Source: Leucobacter tenebrionis
Lineage (GTDB): Bacteria; Actinomycetota; Actinomycetes; Actinomycetales; Microbacteriaceae
Assembly: GCF_019884725.1 (NCBI RefSeq)
Contig: NZ_CP082322.1
Location: 1,798,001-1,862,000, forward strand
DNA: 64,000 nt
Reading direction: 5' to 3'
Under the pieces are notes generated by a model. That model made no database searches. It worked only from the letters and a program-made list of their open reading frames with translations, and was not told where the DNA came from. The position numbers were made by a program, and so were the translations under genes. Shown here piece after piece: positions 34,099 to 43,409 of this stretch (the first letter of the stretch is position 1; each line of letters starts with the position of its first letter).

Positions 34099-35321
34099 CC
34101 CGCCCGCCTCGTCTCGAGATACTCCGCGATGCGCCCGATCGCCTCGGTCAGCACCGGCACCGACGGCAGCGTCACGAATCGCAGATGATCCGTCGTGGGC
34201 AGGTTGAAGCCTCGCCCGTTCGTCACGAGCACCCGAGTCGCGCGCAGCAGATCGATCACGAACGCCTGGTCGTCGTCGATCCGGTAGACCTCGGGATCGA
34301 GCCTCGGAAACAGGTACATCGCTCCCCCGGGCCGCTCGCAGGTCACCCCGGGGATCTCCGCGAGCAGCCGATGCGCCGTATCGCGCTGCTCCCGCAATCG
34401 CCCGCGGGGGGCGCACAGCTCCGTGATGCCCGACCAGTTCGACTCGGCCGCGAGCGCCACCGGGATCGCGTACTGCGCGGGCACGCTCGCGCACATCCGC
34501 ATGTTGGCGAGCAGGGTGAGACCCTCGAGGAAGTCCCGCGCGAGCGAGCGATCCCCCGACACGGCCATCCACCCCGAGCGGTAACCGGCCACCCGCTGCG
34601 CCTTCGACAGCCCGCTGAACGTGAGGCAGAGCGTCTCTCGCACGTGCAGCGCCGCATGCTCGTGCACCGCGCCGTCGTAGAGGATGCGCTCGTAGATCTC
34701 GTCGGCCATGAGCACGAGGCCGTGGCGCTCGGCGAGCTGCGCGAACCCCCGCACCAGCCCCGCCGAATAGACGGCGCCGGTCGGGTTGTTGGGATTGATG
34801 AGCACGATGCCCTTGGTGCGCGGCGTGATGAGCCGCTCGATCGCCTCGAGATCGGGCATCCACCCGTTCGACTCGTCACAGGGGTAGTGCACGGCGAGGC
34901 CGCCCGAGAGGGTGACCTGGGCTGTCCAGAGCGGGTAGTCCGGCGCGGGGACGAGCACCTCGTCACCGTCGTCGACCAGCGCCTGCAGCACGAGGGAGAT
35001 CATCTCGCTCACACCGTTGCCGATGAACACATCATCCGGCCCGACGCCGGCGACGCCCTCCTCGGTGTAGTAGCGGGCGACGGCCTCGCGGGCAGCCGGG
35101 ATGCCCCGCGAGTCGCTGTACCCCTGGGCGGAGGGCAGGATCCGGCGCAGCTCGTCGACGATCTCGGGGGGAGCCTCGAAACCGAACGGAGCGGGATTGC
35201 CGATGTTGAGCTTGAGGATCCGATGCCCCTCTCGCTCGAGGCGTTCCGCCTCCTGCAGGATCGGCCCGCGCACGTCGTAACGCACACCAGTGAGCTTGCT
35301 GGACTGGGTGATGAGGCGCAC
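34095..35321 (-). CDS. alaA: PLP-dependent aminotransferase, AlaA type
   Basis: A 408-residue fold-type I aminotransferase that closely follows E. coli AlaA: RYDVRGPILQEAERLE, LKLNIGNPAPFGFEAP, INPNNPTGAVYS, and PLP-lysine Lys240 in FSGLSKAQRVAGYRSGW. AlaA makes alanine from pyruvate and glutamate. The C-terminus is normal. It is coupled to rlmH downstream. The 180 bp between this gene and the divergent GNAT gene shows no motif I could assign. Confidence 0.88.
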   Translation of the reverse strand: MRLITQSSKLTGVRYDVRGPILQEAERLEREGHRILKLNIGNPAPFGFEAPPEIVDELRRILPSAQGYSDSRGIPAAREAVARYYTEEGVAGVGPDDVFIGNGVSEMISLVLQALVDDGDEVLVPAPDYPLWTAQVTLSGGLAVHYPCDESNGWMPDLEAIERLITPRTKGIVLINPNNPTGAVYSAGLVRGFAQLAERHGLVLMADEIYERILYDGAVHEHAALHVRETLCLTFSGLSKAQRVAGYRSGWMAVSGDRSLARDFLEGLTLLANMRMCASVPAQYAIPVALAAESNWSGITELCAPRGRLREQRDTAHRLLAEIPGVTCERPGGAMYLFPRLDPEVYRIDDDQAFVIDLLRATRVLVTNGRGFNLPTTDHLRFVTLPSVPVLTEAIGRIAEYLETRRAG

Positions 35322-35501
35322 CCGGCCATTATCCCACCCGAACAGTGTGCGATTTTACAGGTCCCCTAGCTCGCAAAACAGCAGAAAGCGACACGCCGTG
35401 CGCCGAGGTCCGCAGATTCTGCGATCCGAGAGCGCCCGGCCCCCGCGTGCGCTTCGCACCACCATGCCCTGCGGCCCCGTCGCTCCGGGGATACTGGAAG
35501 C

Positions 35502-35957
35502 ATGACGATAACAGCGAAGATCGAGACGGCTTCGCCGCAGGATGTGCCGCAGATCGTCGCACTCGTGCGGGCCGCTTACACGCCCTACATCTCACGCATA
35601 GGGCGGGAACCCGCCCCGATGACCGCGGACTACACCACCGCGGTCGACGAGGGCAGAGTGCTGGTGGCCCGGATCGACGGAGGGATCGCGGGGGTGCTCG
35701 TGACGGAGGCTCACTCCGACCACCTGCTCATCGAGAACGTCGCCGTCGCCCCGCAGGCTCAGGGGCTCGGGATCGGAGCCGCACTCCTGGATCGCGCCGA
35801 CGACGAGGCCCGCTCCCTGAAGCTCCCGGAGACCCGGCTCTACACGAACGCGAAGATGACGGAGAATCTCGAGTACTACCCGCGGCGCGGCTACCGCGAG
35901 ACCGGCAGACGCAGGGAGAACGGATTCGACCGGGTCTACTTCGTGCGCCCCGTGTAG
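35502..35957 (+). CDS. GNAT-family N-acetyltransferase
   Basis: A 151-residue acetyltransferase. The acetyl-CoA loop is VAPQAQGLGIGAALLDRADDEA (motif A, near residue 84), preceded by the beta4 strand GVLVTEAHSDHLLIENVAV. Motif B contains LYTNAKMTENLEYYPRRGY. GGGG-ATACTGGAAGC precedes the ATG, giving a weak ribosome site. The acceptor substrate is not known. Confidence 0.88.
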   Translation: MTITAKIETASPQDVPQIVALVRAAYTPYISRIGREPAPMTADYTTAVDEGRVLVARIDGGIAGVLVTEAHSDHLLIENVAVAPQAQGLGIGAALLDRADDEARSLKLPETRLYTNAKMTENLEYYPRRGYRETGRRRENGFDRVYFVRPV

Positions 35958-35979
35958 GGTCGGCGCCCCGGTGCTCGCC

Positions 35980-37851
35980 TCAGCTCTGCTGCGCGTAGAG
36001 CTCCGCGTAGGGCCCACCGCGCGCGAGCAGTTCACGGTGCGTGCCCTGCTCGAGAATGCGGCCGCCACCCACCACGTAGATGCGATCGGCGTCGACGACG
36101 GTCGAGAGGCGGTGCGCGATGGCGATGGTGGTGCGGCCGCTGCGCGCGCCCTCCAGGGCACGCTGCACGATGCGCTCGTTCACGGTGTCGAGCGCGCTCG
36201 TGGCCTCGTCGAGCACGAGCACGCGCGGGTTCTTGAGCAGCACGCGGGCGATCGCGATCCGCTGCTTCTCACCGCCCGACAGTCGATAGCCCCGCTCCCC
36301 CACCACCGTCTCGTAGCCGTCGGCAAAGGTCGTGATGGTGTCGTGGATGTTGGCGAGCCTCGCCGCGGCCTCCAGCTCCTGCTGCGAGGCGTCGGGCTTC
36401 GCGTAGCGGAGGTTCGCCGCGATCGACGCGTGGAACAGATACGGCTCCTGCGTCACCACGCCGATGCGGTCGACCAGCGCTTCGTGGCGCAGCTCTCTCA
36501 CGTCGTCTCCCGCGTAGCGCACGGTGCCGGAGGTCGCGTCGTAGAGGCGCGGGATCAACGAGCCGATCGTCGTCTTGCCCGATCCCGATGCCCCGACGAA
36601 CGCCACGAATTCACCGGGCCGCACCTCGAACGATACCCGGTCGAGCGTCGGGCGCTCCTGCCCGCCCGCGTCGGGGTAGCGGAACGAGACACTCTCGAAC
36701 TCCACCCGGCCCGCCATGCCGGGCGCCTCGGAGGGCTCCCGCGCGTCGGGAGCATCGGTGATCGCCGGCTCGAGATCGAGGTACTCGAAGATGCGGGCGA
36801 AGAGCGCACGCGAGGTCTGCAGATCGAGTGCGATGCGCAGCAGCGCCATGAGCGGGAAGAGCAGCCGCGACTGCACCGTGGTGAACGCGACGATGGTGCC
36901 CGCGGTGATACCGGGGTCGAAGCCCTCTCCCTGGCCCCTCGCGATGATCCACCCGGAGACCAGGTACACGATCGCGGGCACCGCCGAGAGGAACACCTGC
37001 ACGAGCGCGAAGAACACCTGCCCGCTCATCGTCTGCCGCACCTGCAGACCGATCTGCCTGCTGTTCTCGGCGGCGTAGCGCTCGGTCTCGGCTCGCTGCC
37101 GCGAGTAGGTCTTGGCGAGCAGCACGCCCGACACCGAGAGCGCCTCCTGTGTGATCGCCGTCATCTCGGACAGGGATTCCTGGGTGCGGCCCGCGATCCG
37201 TGCCCGCACCTGCCCCACCCGACGCTGCGCAATGACCAGGACCGGCATCAGCACGACCGCGATGAGGGTGAGCTGCCAGCTGAGCAGCAGCATGGCGACC
37301 GCGGCCGCGACTACGGTGACCGTGTTGCCGATGATGTTGCCCACCGTGTTGGTGAGCACGTTCGCCACGCCGCCGACGTCGTTCTGCAGGCGGGACTGGA
37401 TCACGCCGGTCTTGGTGCGGGTGAAGAAGCCGAGCTCCATCGATTGCAGGTGCGCGAACAGCCGCACCCGCAGGTCGCCCATCACCCGGTTGCCGACCCG
37501 CGCCGTGAAGAGGGTCTGCACGATGCCGAGGCCCGACGACAGCACGAACGCCGCCACCATACCCGCGACGAGCCACGAGAGCACCCCCAGGTTCGGCTCA
37601 CCGTTCGGCGGGAACAGTCCCTCGTCGAAGACGCGCTGCGTGAGGAGGGGCGGCAGGATCCCGAGCGCGGCCGAGATCAGCACGAGCGAGACGATCACCG
37701 ACAGCTGCCAGCGATACGGCCTGAAGAGTGCCGCGATGCGCGGGCCGAGGTTCGGGATCGCGGGGGCGGCCTCGTTGAGTTCGCGCTGGCGCGCGGCGTC
37801 GCCTGACGAGACGCGCGATCCGCGCGCTACCGGTCCACCGCTCATGCTCAT
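35980..37851 (-). CDS. ABC exporter half-transporter (permease-ATPase fusion)
   Basis: About 623 residues: six-TM exporter domain (roughly 45-335), then an ATPase with Walker A GASGSGKT, signature LSGGEKQR and Walker B VLVLDEATSALD. Its type is the BmrA/MsbA-like type IV multidrug exporters that act as dimers at the membrane. The frame opens at 37881; ATG at 37851 (MSMSGG) gives a more usual N-terminus, though the ribosome site is weak for both. The gene is monocistronic, 22 bp from the convergent GNAT stop. Confidence 0.9.
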   Translation of the reverse strand: MSMSGGPVARGSRVSSGDAARQRELNEAAPAIPNLGPRIAALFRPYRWQLSVIVSLVLISAALGILPPLLTQRVFDEGLFPPNGEPNLGVLSWLVAGMVAAFVLSSGLGIVQTLFTARVGNRVMGDLRVRLFAHLQSMELGFFTRTKTGVIQSRLQNDVGGVANVLTNTVGNIIGNTVTVVAAAVAMLLLSWQLTLIAVVLMPVLVIAQRRVGQVRARIAGRTQESLSEMTAITQEALSVSGVLLAKTYSRQRAETERYAAENSRQIGLQVRQTMSGQVFFALVQVFLSAVPAIVYLVSGWIIARGQGEGFDPGITAGTIVAFTTVQSRLLFPLMALLRIALDLQTSRALFARIFEYLDLEPAITDAPDAREPSEAPGMAGRVEFESVSFRYPDAGGQERPTLDRVSFEVRPGEFVAFVGASGSGKTTIGSLIPRLYDATSGTVRYAGDDVRELRHEALVDRIGVVTQEPYLFHASIAANLRYAKPDASQQELEAAARLANIHDTITTFADGYETVVGERGYRLSGGEKQRIAIARVLLKNPRVLVLDEATSALDTVNERIVQRALEGARSGRTTIAIAHRLSTVVDADRIYVVGGGRILEQGTHRELLARGGPYAELYAQQS

Positions 37852-38049
37852 GGTTCGGAGATTACCCGGAACCGCCGACATTCATGCGGCGCGTCCGCTC
37901 ACGGCGCAGTCCCCGAACGCCCGGCCGGCATGCGTGCGGTTCGCGCTCGAGCCGGCCCGTGCGCCGATCAAGAACTTTGCGCACTAGATGTTCTCACCCT
38001 GTGCGAGCAAGCTCTGGTGCACGATGCATGAGACGAGCACGCTGGATCG

Positions 38050-38367
38050 GTGCCAACTATCCACTCGGAAGCCGCTCTCAAGATCGGTCGCCGCATCCGC
38101 GAGATCCGCCAGCGTCTCGGCATCTCACTCGAGGATCTCGGCGAGCTCTCCGAGATCAGCTGGACCAGCATCGGCAAGATCGAACGCGGCGTCTCCAGCC
38201 CCACGGCCGAGACCCTCGTGCGCCTCGCCACCGCCCTCGAAGTCGACCCGGGCACCTTCCTCTCCGGCATCACCGCGGACGACTACGGCCGCCGCTCGCA
38301 CCAGCTCTCGGCCCGCGACCTCATCCGCGCGAGAACCGAGCAGGGGGCGCGCCGCCGCAAGGCCTGA
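38050..38367 (+). CDS. XRE-family HTH regulator
   Basis: A 105-residue protein with a Cro/C1-type helix-turn-helix covering most of it (IGRRIREIRQRLGISLEDLG, SWTSIGKIERGVSSPTAETL, ALEVDPGTFL). The C-terminal 30 residues are Arg-rich and may help bind DNA. The start is GTG (VPTIHSEA). There is no obvious partner gene. The stop codon lies at the edge of a 36-bp tandem repeat. Confidence 0.85.
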   Translation: MPTIHSEAALKIGRRIREIRQRLGISLEDLGELSEISWTSIGKIERGVSSPTAETLVRLATALEVDPGTFLSGITADDYGRRSHQLSARDLIRARTEQGARRRKA

Positions 38368-38435
38368 GCCTGCTGCAAGGCCTGACGCCGGCGCACGCCC
38401 TGAGCCTGCCGCAAGGCCTGACGTCGGCGCACGCC
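38364..38435. repeat. 36-bp tandem repeat, two units
   Basis: 38364-38399 and 38400-38435 are adjacent 36-bp units matching at 34 of 36 positions, beginning CTGAGCCTGC. The first unit begins at the XRE stop codon, and the preceding coding DNA (GCCGCCGCAAGGCCTGA) resembles part of the unit, so the repeat may have grown from the gene end. Confidence 0.85.
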
Positions 38436-38499
38436 GACACCGCCACATCAGTCCGACGCCGCGGGCTCCCGATACCGCGACAGGCTCACGCCCGTGCGA

Positions 38500-38805
38500 T
38501 CAGGCGCCCTCGATCGCGCGCTCCAGGCGCTCGAGCTTCCCGTCGAGCTCACCCTCGAAGCCGGGGCGGATGTCAGCCTTGATCACGAGCGAGACGCGCG
38601 AGCCGAAGGGCAGCACCGCCTCCGTGGCGCGTTTGACGACGTCGAAGACCTCGTCCCAATCTCCCTCGATCTCGGTGAACATGCTGCTCGTGCGGTGCGG
38701 GAGCCCCGACGCTCGCACCACCTTCACGGCCTCGGCTACGGCATCGGACACCGAGGCGTCGGCCTTGCCGGTGCCGCTCGGTGCGACGGAGAATGCGACG
38801 ATCAT
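38500..38805 (-). CDS. MTH1187/YkoF-type thiamine-binding protein
   Basis: A 101-residue ferredoxin-like protein: IVAFSVAPSGTGKADASVSD at the start, then HRTSSMFTEIEGDWDEVFDVVKRA and VSLVIKADIRPG. This is the thiamine-binding (former DUF77) family. Its ATG overlaps the DHA2 exporter stop (TCATG on the plus strand), so the pair is translationally coupled. Any thiamine-related role of the exporter is inference. No THI-box riboswitch was seen. Confidence 0.88.
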   Translation of the reverse strand: MIVAFSVAPSGTGKADASVSDAVAEAVKVVRASGLPHRTSSMFTEIEGDWDEVFDVVKRATEAVLPFGSRVSLVIKADIRPGFEGELDGKLERLERAIEGA

Positions 38806-40313
38806 GCGTGATCCTTCCTTTCTGATTCAACGGAGCGAGCCGGGCGCCGCGCGAACAGCAGGGCGATGAGCGCGCCGACCAGGATGACACCCATGGGCAT
38901 GAGGATCGACTCGGCCATCGCTGCGGAGAAGCCCTCGTGGAGCGCCTCCGGGAGCGCGCCCGATCCGCCGCCTTCGGCCCCGGCCCCGCCGGCGGCATCG
39001 GCGACCTCCGAGCCCAGCTGGGCCGCGATCCGCGACCCCATGAACGCGGCCATCGCCGCGGAGCCGAGCACCGCGCCTACCTGGCGGCTCGTGTTGTAGA
39101 CACCCGATCCCGCTCCTGCGAGATGGCGTGCGAGACCGAACGTGGTGATCGACGCGAGCGGCCCCCACATGAAGGCGTTGCCGAAGCCGAGCACGGCACT
39201 CGGGATCAGCAGCAGCCAGAGCGGCACGTCGGGCCGCGACATGAAGTAGTAGCACACGAGCCCCGCGGCCACGAGCAGCAGACCGAGCACCGGCAGACGG
39301 CGCGGATCGCGGTTGTCGATCAGCAGCCCGACCGGGCGCGCGAGCAGGATCGACAGCACGGCCATCGGCACCATCATGAGCGCCGACTGCGTGGGGGTGA
39401 GCCCGCGCACGAGCTGCAGATAGAACATGAGCGGGAGCGACATGCCGGTGACCGCGAAACCCACGGTCACGATCACGGCCGACCCGACCGAGAAGTTTCG
39501 GTCGCGGAAGATCTGCAGCGGAATCAGCGGCTCGCCCTTCTGCACCCGCTGCCACACCACGAACAGCGCCAGCACGACCGCGCCCGCGATGATGAGGCTC
39601 CAGACCGTGATCGGGCCCCAGATCGTGCCCCATTCGAAGCTCTCGCCCTCCTGGATACCGAACACCAGCAGGAACATGCCCACGGCGCTGAGCAGTACGC
39701 CCAGCCAGTCGAAGCGGTGCGCGTTCGTCGGCAGCACCGGCACGAAGCGCAGCGCGCACACGAAGGCGATCACGCCGACCGGCACGTTGATGAAGAAGAT
39801 CCACTCCCAACCCCAGGCGTCGACGAGGAAACCGCCGAGGATCGGACCCACCAGCGTGGCCACACCCGCGGTGACGCCCCAGACCGCCATCGCCGAGCCG
39901 CGTTCCCGCGGCGGGAAGATGCGCGTGATCACCGACATGGTCTGCGGAGTCATGAGCGACGCCCCGAGCCCCTGGAAGACCCGGGCCGCGATGAGGGTCT
40001 CGACTCCGGAGGCGAGGCCGCAGGCCAGCGACGAGAGCGTGAAGATCAAGAGGCCGACGAGGTAGACGCGGCGCGGGCCGAAGCGGTCGCCGAGGCGGCC
40101 GGTGATGAGCAGGGGCACCGCGTAGGCCAGCAGATAGGCGCTCGTCGCCCACAGCGTCGCCACCATCGTGGTGTCGAGACCGCGCATGATGGACGGGTTC
40201 GCGACCGACACGATCGTCGTGTCCACGAGGATCATGAAGAAGCCGATGACCATCGACCAGAGGGCGGGCCACGGCCTGATATCGGGTTGCCGCGAGGGCT
40301 GTTCGATGCTCAC
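38802..40313 (-). CDS. MFS drug:H+ antiporter-2 (DHA2, EmrB/QacA) exporter
   Basis: A 503-residue, 14-TM exporter. DHA2 marks: LVDTTIVSVANPSI in TM1 (motif D), GRLGDRFGPRRVYL in the loop 2-3 motif A, and GVTAGVATLVGPILGGFL, the motif C antiporter signature in TM5. A Gly/Ala-rich loop lies near residue 440. The start is GTG. It is coupled to the downstream thiamine-binding gene. Substrates cannot be read from the sequence. Confidence 0.9.
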   Translation of the reverse strand: MSIEQPSRQPDIRPWPALWSMVIGFFMILVDTTIVSVANPSIMRGLDTTMVATLWATSAYLLAYAVPLLITGRLGDRFGPRRVYLVGLLIFTLSSLACGLASGVETLIAARVFQGLGASLMTPQTMSVITRIFPPRERGSAMAVWGVTAGVATLVGPILGGFLVDAWGWEWIFFINVPVGVIAFVCALRFVPVLPTNAHRFDWLGVLLSAVGMFLLVFGIQEGESFEWGTIWGPITVWSLIIAGAVVLALFVVWQRVQKGEPLIPLQIFRDRNFSVGSAVIVTVGFAVTGMSLPLMFYLQLVRGLTPTQSALMMVPMAVLSILLARPVGLLIDNRDPRRLPVLGLLLVAAGLVCYYFMSRPDVPLWLLLIPSAVLGFGNAFMWGPLASITTFGLARHLAGAGSGVYNTSRQVGAVLGSAAMAAFMGSRIAAQLGSEVADAAGGAGAEGGGSGALPEALHEGFSAAMAESILMPMGVILVGALIALLFARRPARSVESERKDHA

Positions 40314-40384
40314 CAGGCAAGCCTACTCCGGGCCTCCGACACTCACCCCTGGGCACGGCGGCCGACCTTCGATAGCGTCGAGGC

Positions 40385-41236
40385 ATGACTGCTGCAGGCG
40401 CCCCCCTTCCCGCTTCACCGATCCCGATCGCTCCCGGCGTGGAGATGCCCCAGCTCGGCTACGGCCTCTACAAGGTGCCCGCCGAGGATGCCGAGCATCT
40501 CGTCGGGCTCGCTCTCGCAGCCGGCTACCGGCACCTCGACGGCGCAGCGTTCTACGGCAATGAGGCGGGGGTGGGGCGCGGGATCCGCACCGCACTCGAG
40601 TCCGGCCTCTCCCGCGAGGATCTGTTCGTCACCAGCAAGGTGTGGAACACCGAGCAGGGCTACGACCGGACGCTGCGCGCGTTCGATCGCACCCTCGACG
40701 ATCTCGGGCTCGAACAGCTCGATCTCTTCCTCATCCACTGGCCGTGCGCGGAGCGCGGACTGTTCATCGAGACCTATCGCGCGCTGGAGCGCCTGCACTC
40801 AGAGGGCCGGGTCCGGGCGATCGGCGTGAGCAACTTCCAGATCCCGCACCTGGAGCGACTACTCGACAGCACGGAGACCGTGCCGGCGGTCAACCAGGTC
40901 GAGCTGCACCCGTGGCTGCAGCAGAGAGACCTGCGCGAGTTCCACGCCGAGCACGGCATCACCACCGAAGCCTGGTCGCCGCTCGCCCGCGGGCGACTGC
41001 TCGACGATCCCGCGCTCCTCGGCCTCGCGCGGGATCGCGGCGTCTCGGTGGCGCAGCTCGTGATCCGCTGGCACCTCCAGATCGGCAACGCGGTGATCCC
41101 GAAGGCGAGCAGCGCGGCACGCATCGCCGAGAACGGGGACGTGTTCTCGTTCGAGCTCGACGCCGCGAGCATGGACACGCTTGCGGCCATGGATCGCGGC
41201 TTCCGCAGCGGCTCGCACCCCGACGAGGTGAACTGA
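40385..41236 (+). CDS. Aldo/keto reductase
   Basis: A 283-residue NADPH-dependent AKR barrel of the 2,5-diketo-gluconate reductase type (AKR5-like). The catalytic tetrad is visible: Asp52 and Tyr57 (HLDGAAFYGNE), Lys in LFVTSKVWN, and His in LFLIHWPC. The cofactor segment IPKASSAARIAEN is near the C-terminus. It is a single gene, convergent with the ABC-2 permease. Physiological substrate unknown. Confidence 0.92.
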   Translation: MTAAGAPLPASPIPIAPGVEMPQLGYGLYKVPAEDAEHLVGLALAAGYRHLDGAAFYGNEAGVGRGIRTALESGLSREDLFVTSKVWNTEQGYDRTLRAFDRTLDDLGLEQLDLFLIHWPCAERGLFIETYRALERLHSEGRVRAIGVSNFQIPHLERLLDSTETVPAVNQVELHPWLQQRDLREFHAEHGITTEAWSPLARGRLLDDPALLGLARDRGVSVAQLVIRWHLQIGNAVIPKASSAARIAENGDVFSFELDAASMDTLAAMDRGFRSGSHPDEVN

Positions 41237-41247
41237 GAGCCGGCGAC

Positions 41248-42375
41248 CTACCCCTTGATCGCCTCGCTCAGCTTCACCTTCGCCCCGGTGCGCAGGATCG
41301 AATTGCTGTAGATGCGGGCGCCGATCCAGAGCACGATCGCGATCGAGACGAGCAGCACGCCGACCGAGAGCAGCGGCTCCCACCACTCGGCGGTGCCGAG
41401 GTACAGGCGCATCGGCATGCCGATCGGAGCCGAGAACGGAACGTAGCTCATGATCGCGAGCGCCTGCGGGTTGTCGTTGAAGAAGATGATCGCGAAGTAG
41501 GGCAGCATCACCAGCCACATGACCGGGCTCACGGCCGAGGCCACGTCCTCCTGCCGCGACACGAGGGTGGCGAGCGCCGCATACATCGTCGCGAGCAGCA
41601 CGAAGCCGAACGCGAAGAGCACGCCGAACCAGATGAGGGAGGTGCCGAGCTCGCCGAGCAACAGGTCCTGCCCCGTCGCCAGCATGCCGACCGAGGCCAC
41701 CGCGACGATGGCGACCACCTGCGCGAGCGCGAGGATGCTGTTGCCGAGGATCTTGCCGGCGAGCATGGTGCGCGCCGAGACCGTGGCGAGCAGGATCTCC
41801 ACGATGCGGGTCTGCTTCTCCTCGACCACGCTCTGCGCGATCGTCGTGCCGAAGGTGATCGCGCTCATCATGAACACCACACCGAAGGCGACGGCGATGA
41901 TGTAGGCGAGCCCCGGATTGTCGGTCGTGGGGGCGAGCAGTTCGACCGAGGGCGCCGCCGAGAGGGCGGTGAGCACGTCGCTCGGCGCGCTGTCCTTCGC
42001 GAGTACCGTGAGGTCGACCGCGGTGTCCCCACCCGGCACCACGGCCGCGTCGACATCGCCGTCGAGCACCATCTGCTCGGCTGCGGCGCGGTCGGACGCC
42101 TGCGTCACCTCGAAGGACTCGCCGTCGAGCGGTTGCAGCACCGAGCTCGCCTCGCCGACGGCCGCGACCTTGGTCGGGCCGCCGAAACCGCCCGAGTTCG
42201 CCATGAAACCGCTGAACAGCACCCCGCCGAGCACGAAGAGCAGCAGCACGATGCTCGAGACGACGAATGCCTTGCTGCGCAGTTTGGTGGTGATCTCGCG
42301 CTCGGCGACGAGCCAGGCGCCCTGTGCACCGCTCACCCGACGCGCTTCGCTGCGGGACTGGATCTGCGTGGTCAT
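41248..42375 (-). CDS. ABC-2 type transporter permease (NatB-like)
   Basis: A 375-residue permease. An N-terminal TM (KAFVVSSIVLLLFVLGGVLF) is followed by an extracellular domain of about 120 residues and then five or six TM helices, including LGNSILALAQVVAIVAVASV. This is the YhaP/NatB pattern. Its ATG overlaps the stop of the ATPase gene upstream (ATGA). With the neighbouring two-component system, it resembles a stress-sensing export module. Confidence 0.88.
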   Translation of the reverse strand: MTTQIQSRSEARRVSGAQGAWLVAEREITTKLRSKAFVVSSIVLLLFVLGGVLFSGFMANSGGFGGPTKVAAVGEASSVLQPLDGESFEVTQASDRAAAEQMVLDGDVDAAVVPGGDTAVDLTVLAKDSAPSDVLTALSAAPSVELLAPTTDNPGLAYIIAVAFGVVFMMSAITFGTTIAQSVVEEKQTRIVEILLATVSARTMLAGKILGNSILALAQVVAIVAVASVGMLATGQDLLLGELGTSLIWFGVLFAFGFVLLATMYAALATLVSRQEDVASAVSPVMWLVMLPYFAIIFFNDNPQALAIMSYVPFSAPIGMPMRLYLGTAEWWEPLLSVGVLLVSIAIVLWIGARIYSNSILRTGAKVKLSEAIKG

Positions 42376-43277
42376 TGCACGACCTCCTTGAAGATCTGGG
42401 CCAGCGTCGGGGTGACGGGGCCGAAACGACGGACGACGGACGATGCCGGGTCTTGGCCGACGGCGCGCGTGAGGATCGCCTGGGCCGCGGCGTCGCTGTC
42501 GGCGTCGAAGCGGGCGAAGCCGCCGTCGAGGTGGGTGACGGAGACGCCCGGCTGATCCCGAACCCATCCGGCATCCGCCCCGGGGCCCGCGAGCTCGATC
42601 TCGAACTCTCGCCCCGAGTGCTCGGCCCGCAGAGACTCCCGTGATCCGGAGGCGAGGATCTTGCCGCCGCCGATCACGACCACGTCGTCGCATAGCCGCT
42701 CGACGATGTCGAGCTGATGAGACGAGAACAGCACGGGAGCCCCCTGCGCGGCGTAGTCGCGCAGCACGCCGAGCACCACCTCGACCGCGATCGGGTCGAG
42801 CCCGGAGAACGGCTCGTCGAGCACCAGCGCGATGGGCTCGTGCACGAGCGCGGCCGCGATCTGCGCCCGCTGCTGGTTGCCGAGCGAGAGGTTCTCGAGG
42901 GTGTCGTCGGCGCGCTCGCCCAGACCGAGCCGCTCGACGAGACCGCTCGCCGAGGCCTTGGCCGCGTGCGCGCTCATGCCGTGCAGCCGCCCGAGATACA
43001 CGAGCTGCTCGAGCACCTTCATCTTGGGGTATAGGCCCCGCTCCTCCGGCATGTAACCGAAGCGCGCCCGGTCCGCCGCGGTGACGAGCTCGCCGTCGAG
43101 CGCCACCGTGCCGCTGTCAGCGGACAGCACGCCCAGGATGATGCGCATCGTGGTGGTCTTGCCCGCGCCGTTACCGCCGACGAAACCGGTCATGCGGCCG
43201 CTCTCGACGCCGAAGCTCACGTCGCTGAGCACTCTGCGATCGCCGAAGCTGCGGGAGACGCCTGTGATCTCGATCAT
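42372..43277 (-). CDS. ABC transporter ATPase (NatA-like)
   Basis: A 301-residue ATPase with Walker A GGNGAGKT, Q-loop region GYMPEERGLYPKMKV, signature LSLGNQQRAQIAAAL (variant of LSGGQ) and Walker B ALVLDEPFSGLDP. A C-terminal extension of about 90 residues (EFEIELAGPGADAGWV onward) is typical of the NatA/DrrA branch. It is divergent from the sensor kinase gene across a 13-of-14 inverted repeat, so the two-component system may control it. Confidence 0.9.
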   Translation of the reverse strand: MIEITGVSRSFGDRRVLSDVSFGVESGRMTGFVGGNGAGKTTTMRIILGVLSADSGTVALDGELVTAADRARFGYMPEERGLYPKMKVLEQLVYLGRLHGMSAHAAKASASGLVERLGLGERADDTLENLSLGNQQRAQIAAALVHEPIALVLDEPFSGLDPIAVEVVLGVLRDYAAQGAPVLFSSHQLDIVERLCDDVVVIGGGKILASGSRESLRAEHSGREFEIELAGPGADAGWVRDQPGVSVTHLDGGFARFDADSDAAAQAILTRAVGQDPASSVVRRFGPVTPTLAQIFKEVVQ

Positions 43278-43324
43278 CTCGTCTCGCTCCTTTCCTCGTT
43301 GACTCCACGCTAGAGGCGACCTCT

Positions 43325-43384
43325 GACATCGCGCGTCCCCCGCGAGGCGGAAACCGCTCCTCCGGGAGGAGGACGCGCAATGTC
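43325..43384. promoter_or_regulatory. Inverted repeat in the ABC/two-component divergent region
   Basis: GACATCGCGCGTCC (43325-43338) and GGACGCGCAATGTC (43371-43384) pair at 13 of 14 positions, 32 nt apart, between the ABC operon and the kinase gene. It is a likely response-regulator binding site. The ATG at 43380 lies inside the right arm, which argues for the later kinase start at 43410. Confidence 0.6.
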
Positions 43385-43409
43385 GGAGGGTCCCCCTACG
43401 CTGGATGGC

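Noticed and set aside
38500-40384. Thiamine riboswitch before the exporter/thiamine-binding operon
   Set aside because: The 70 bp upstream of the DHA2 gene is too short and lacks THI-box motifs.
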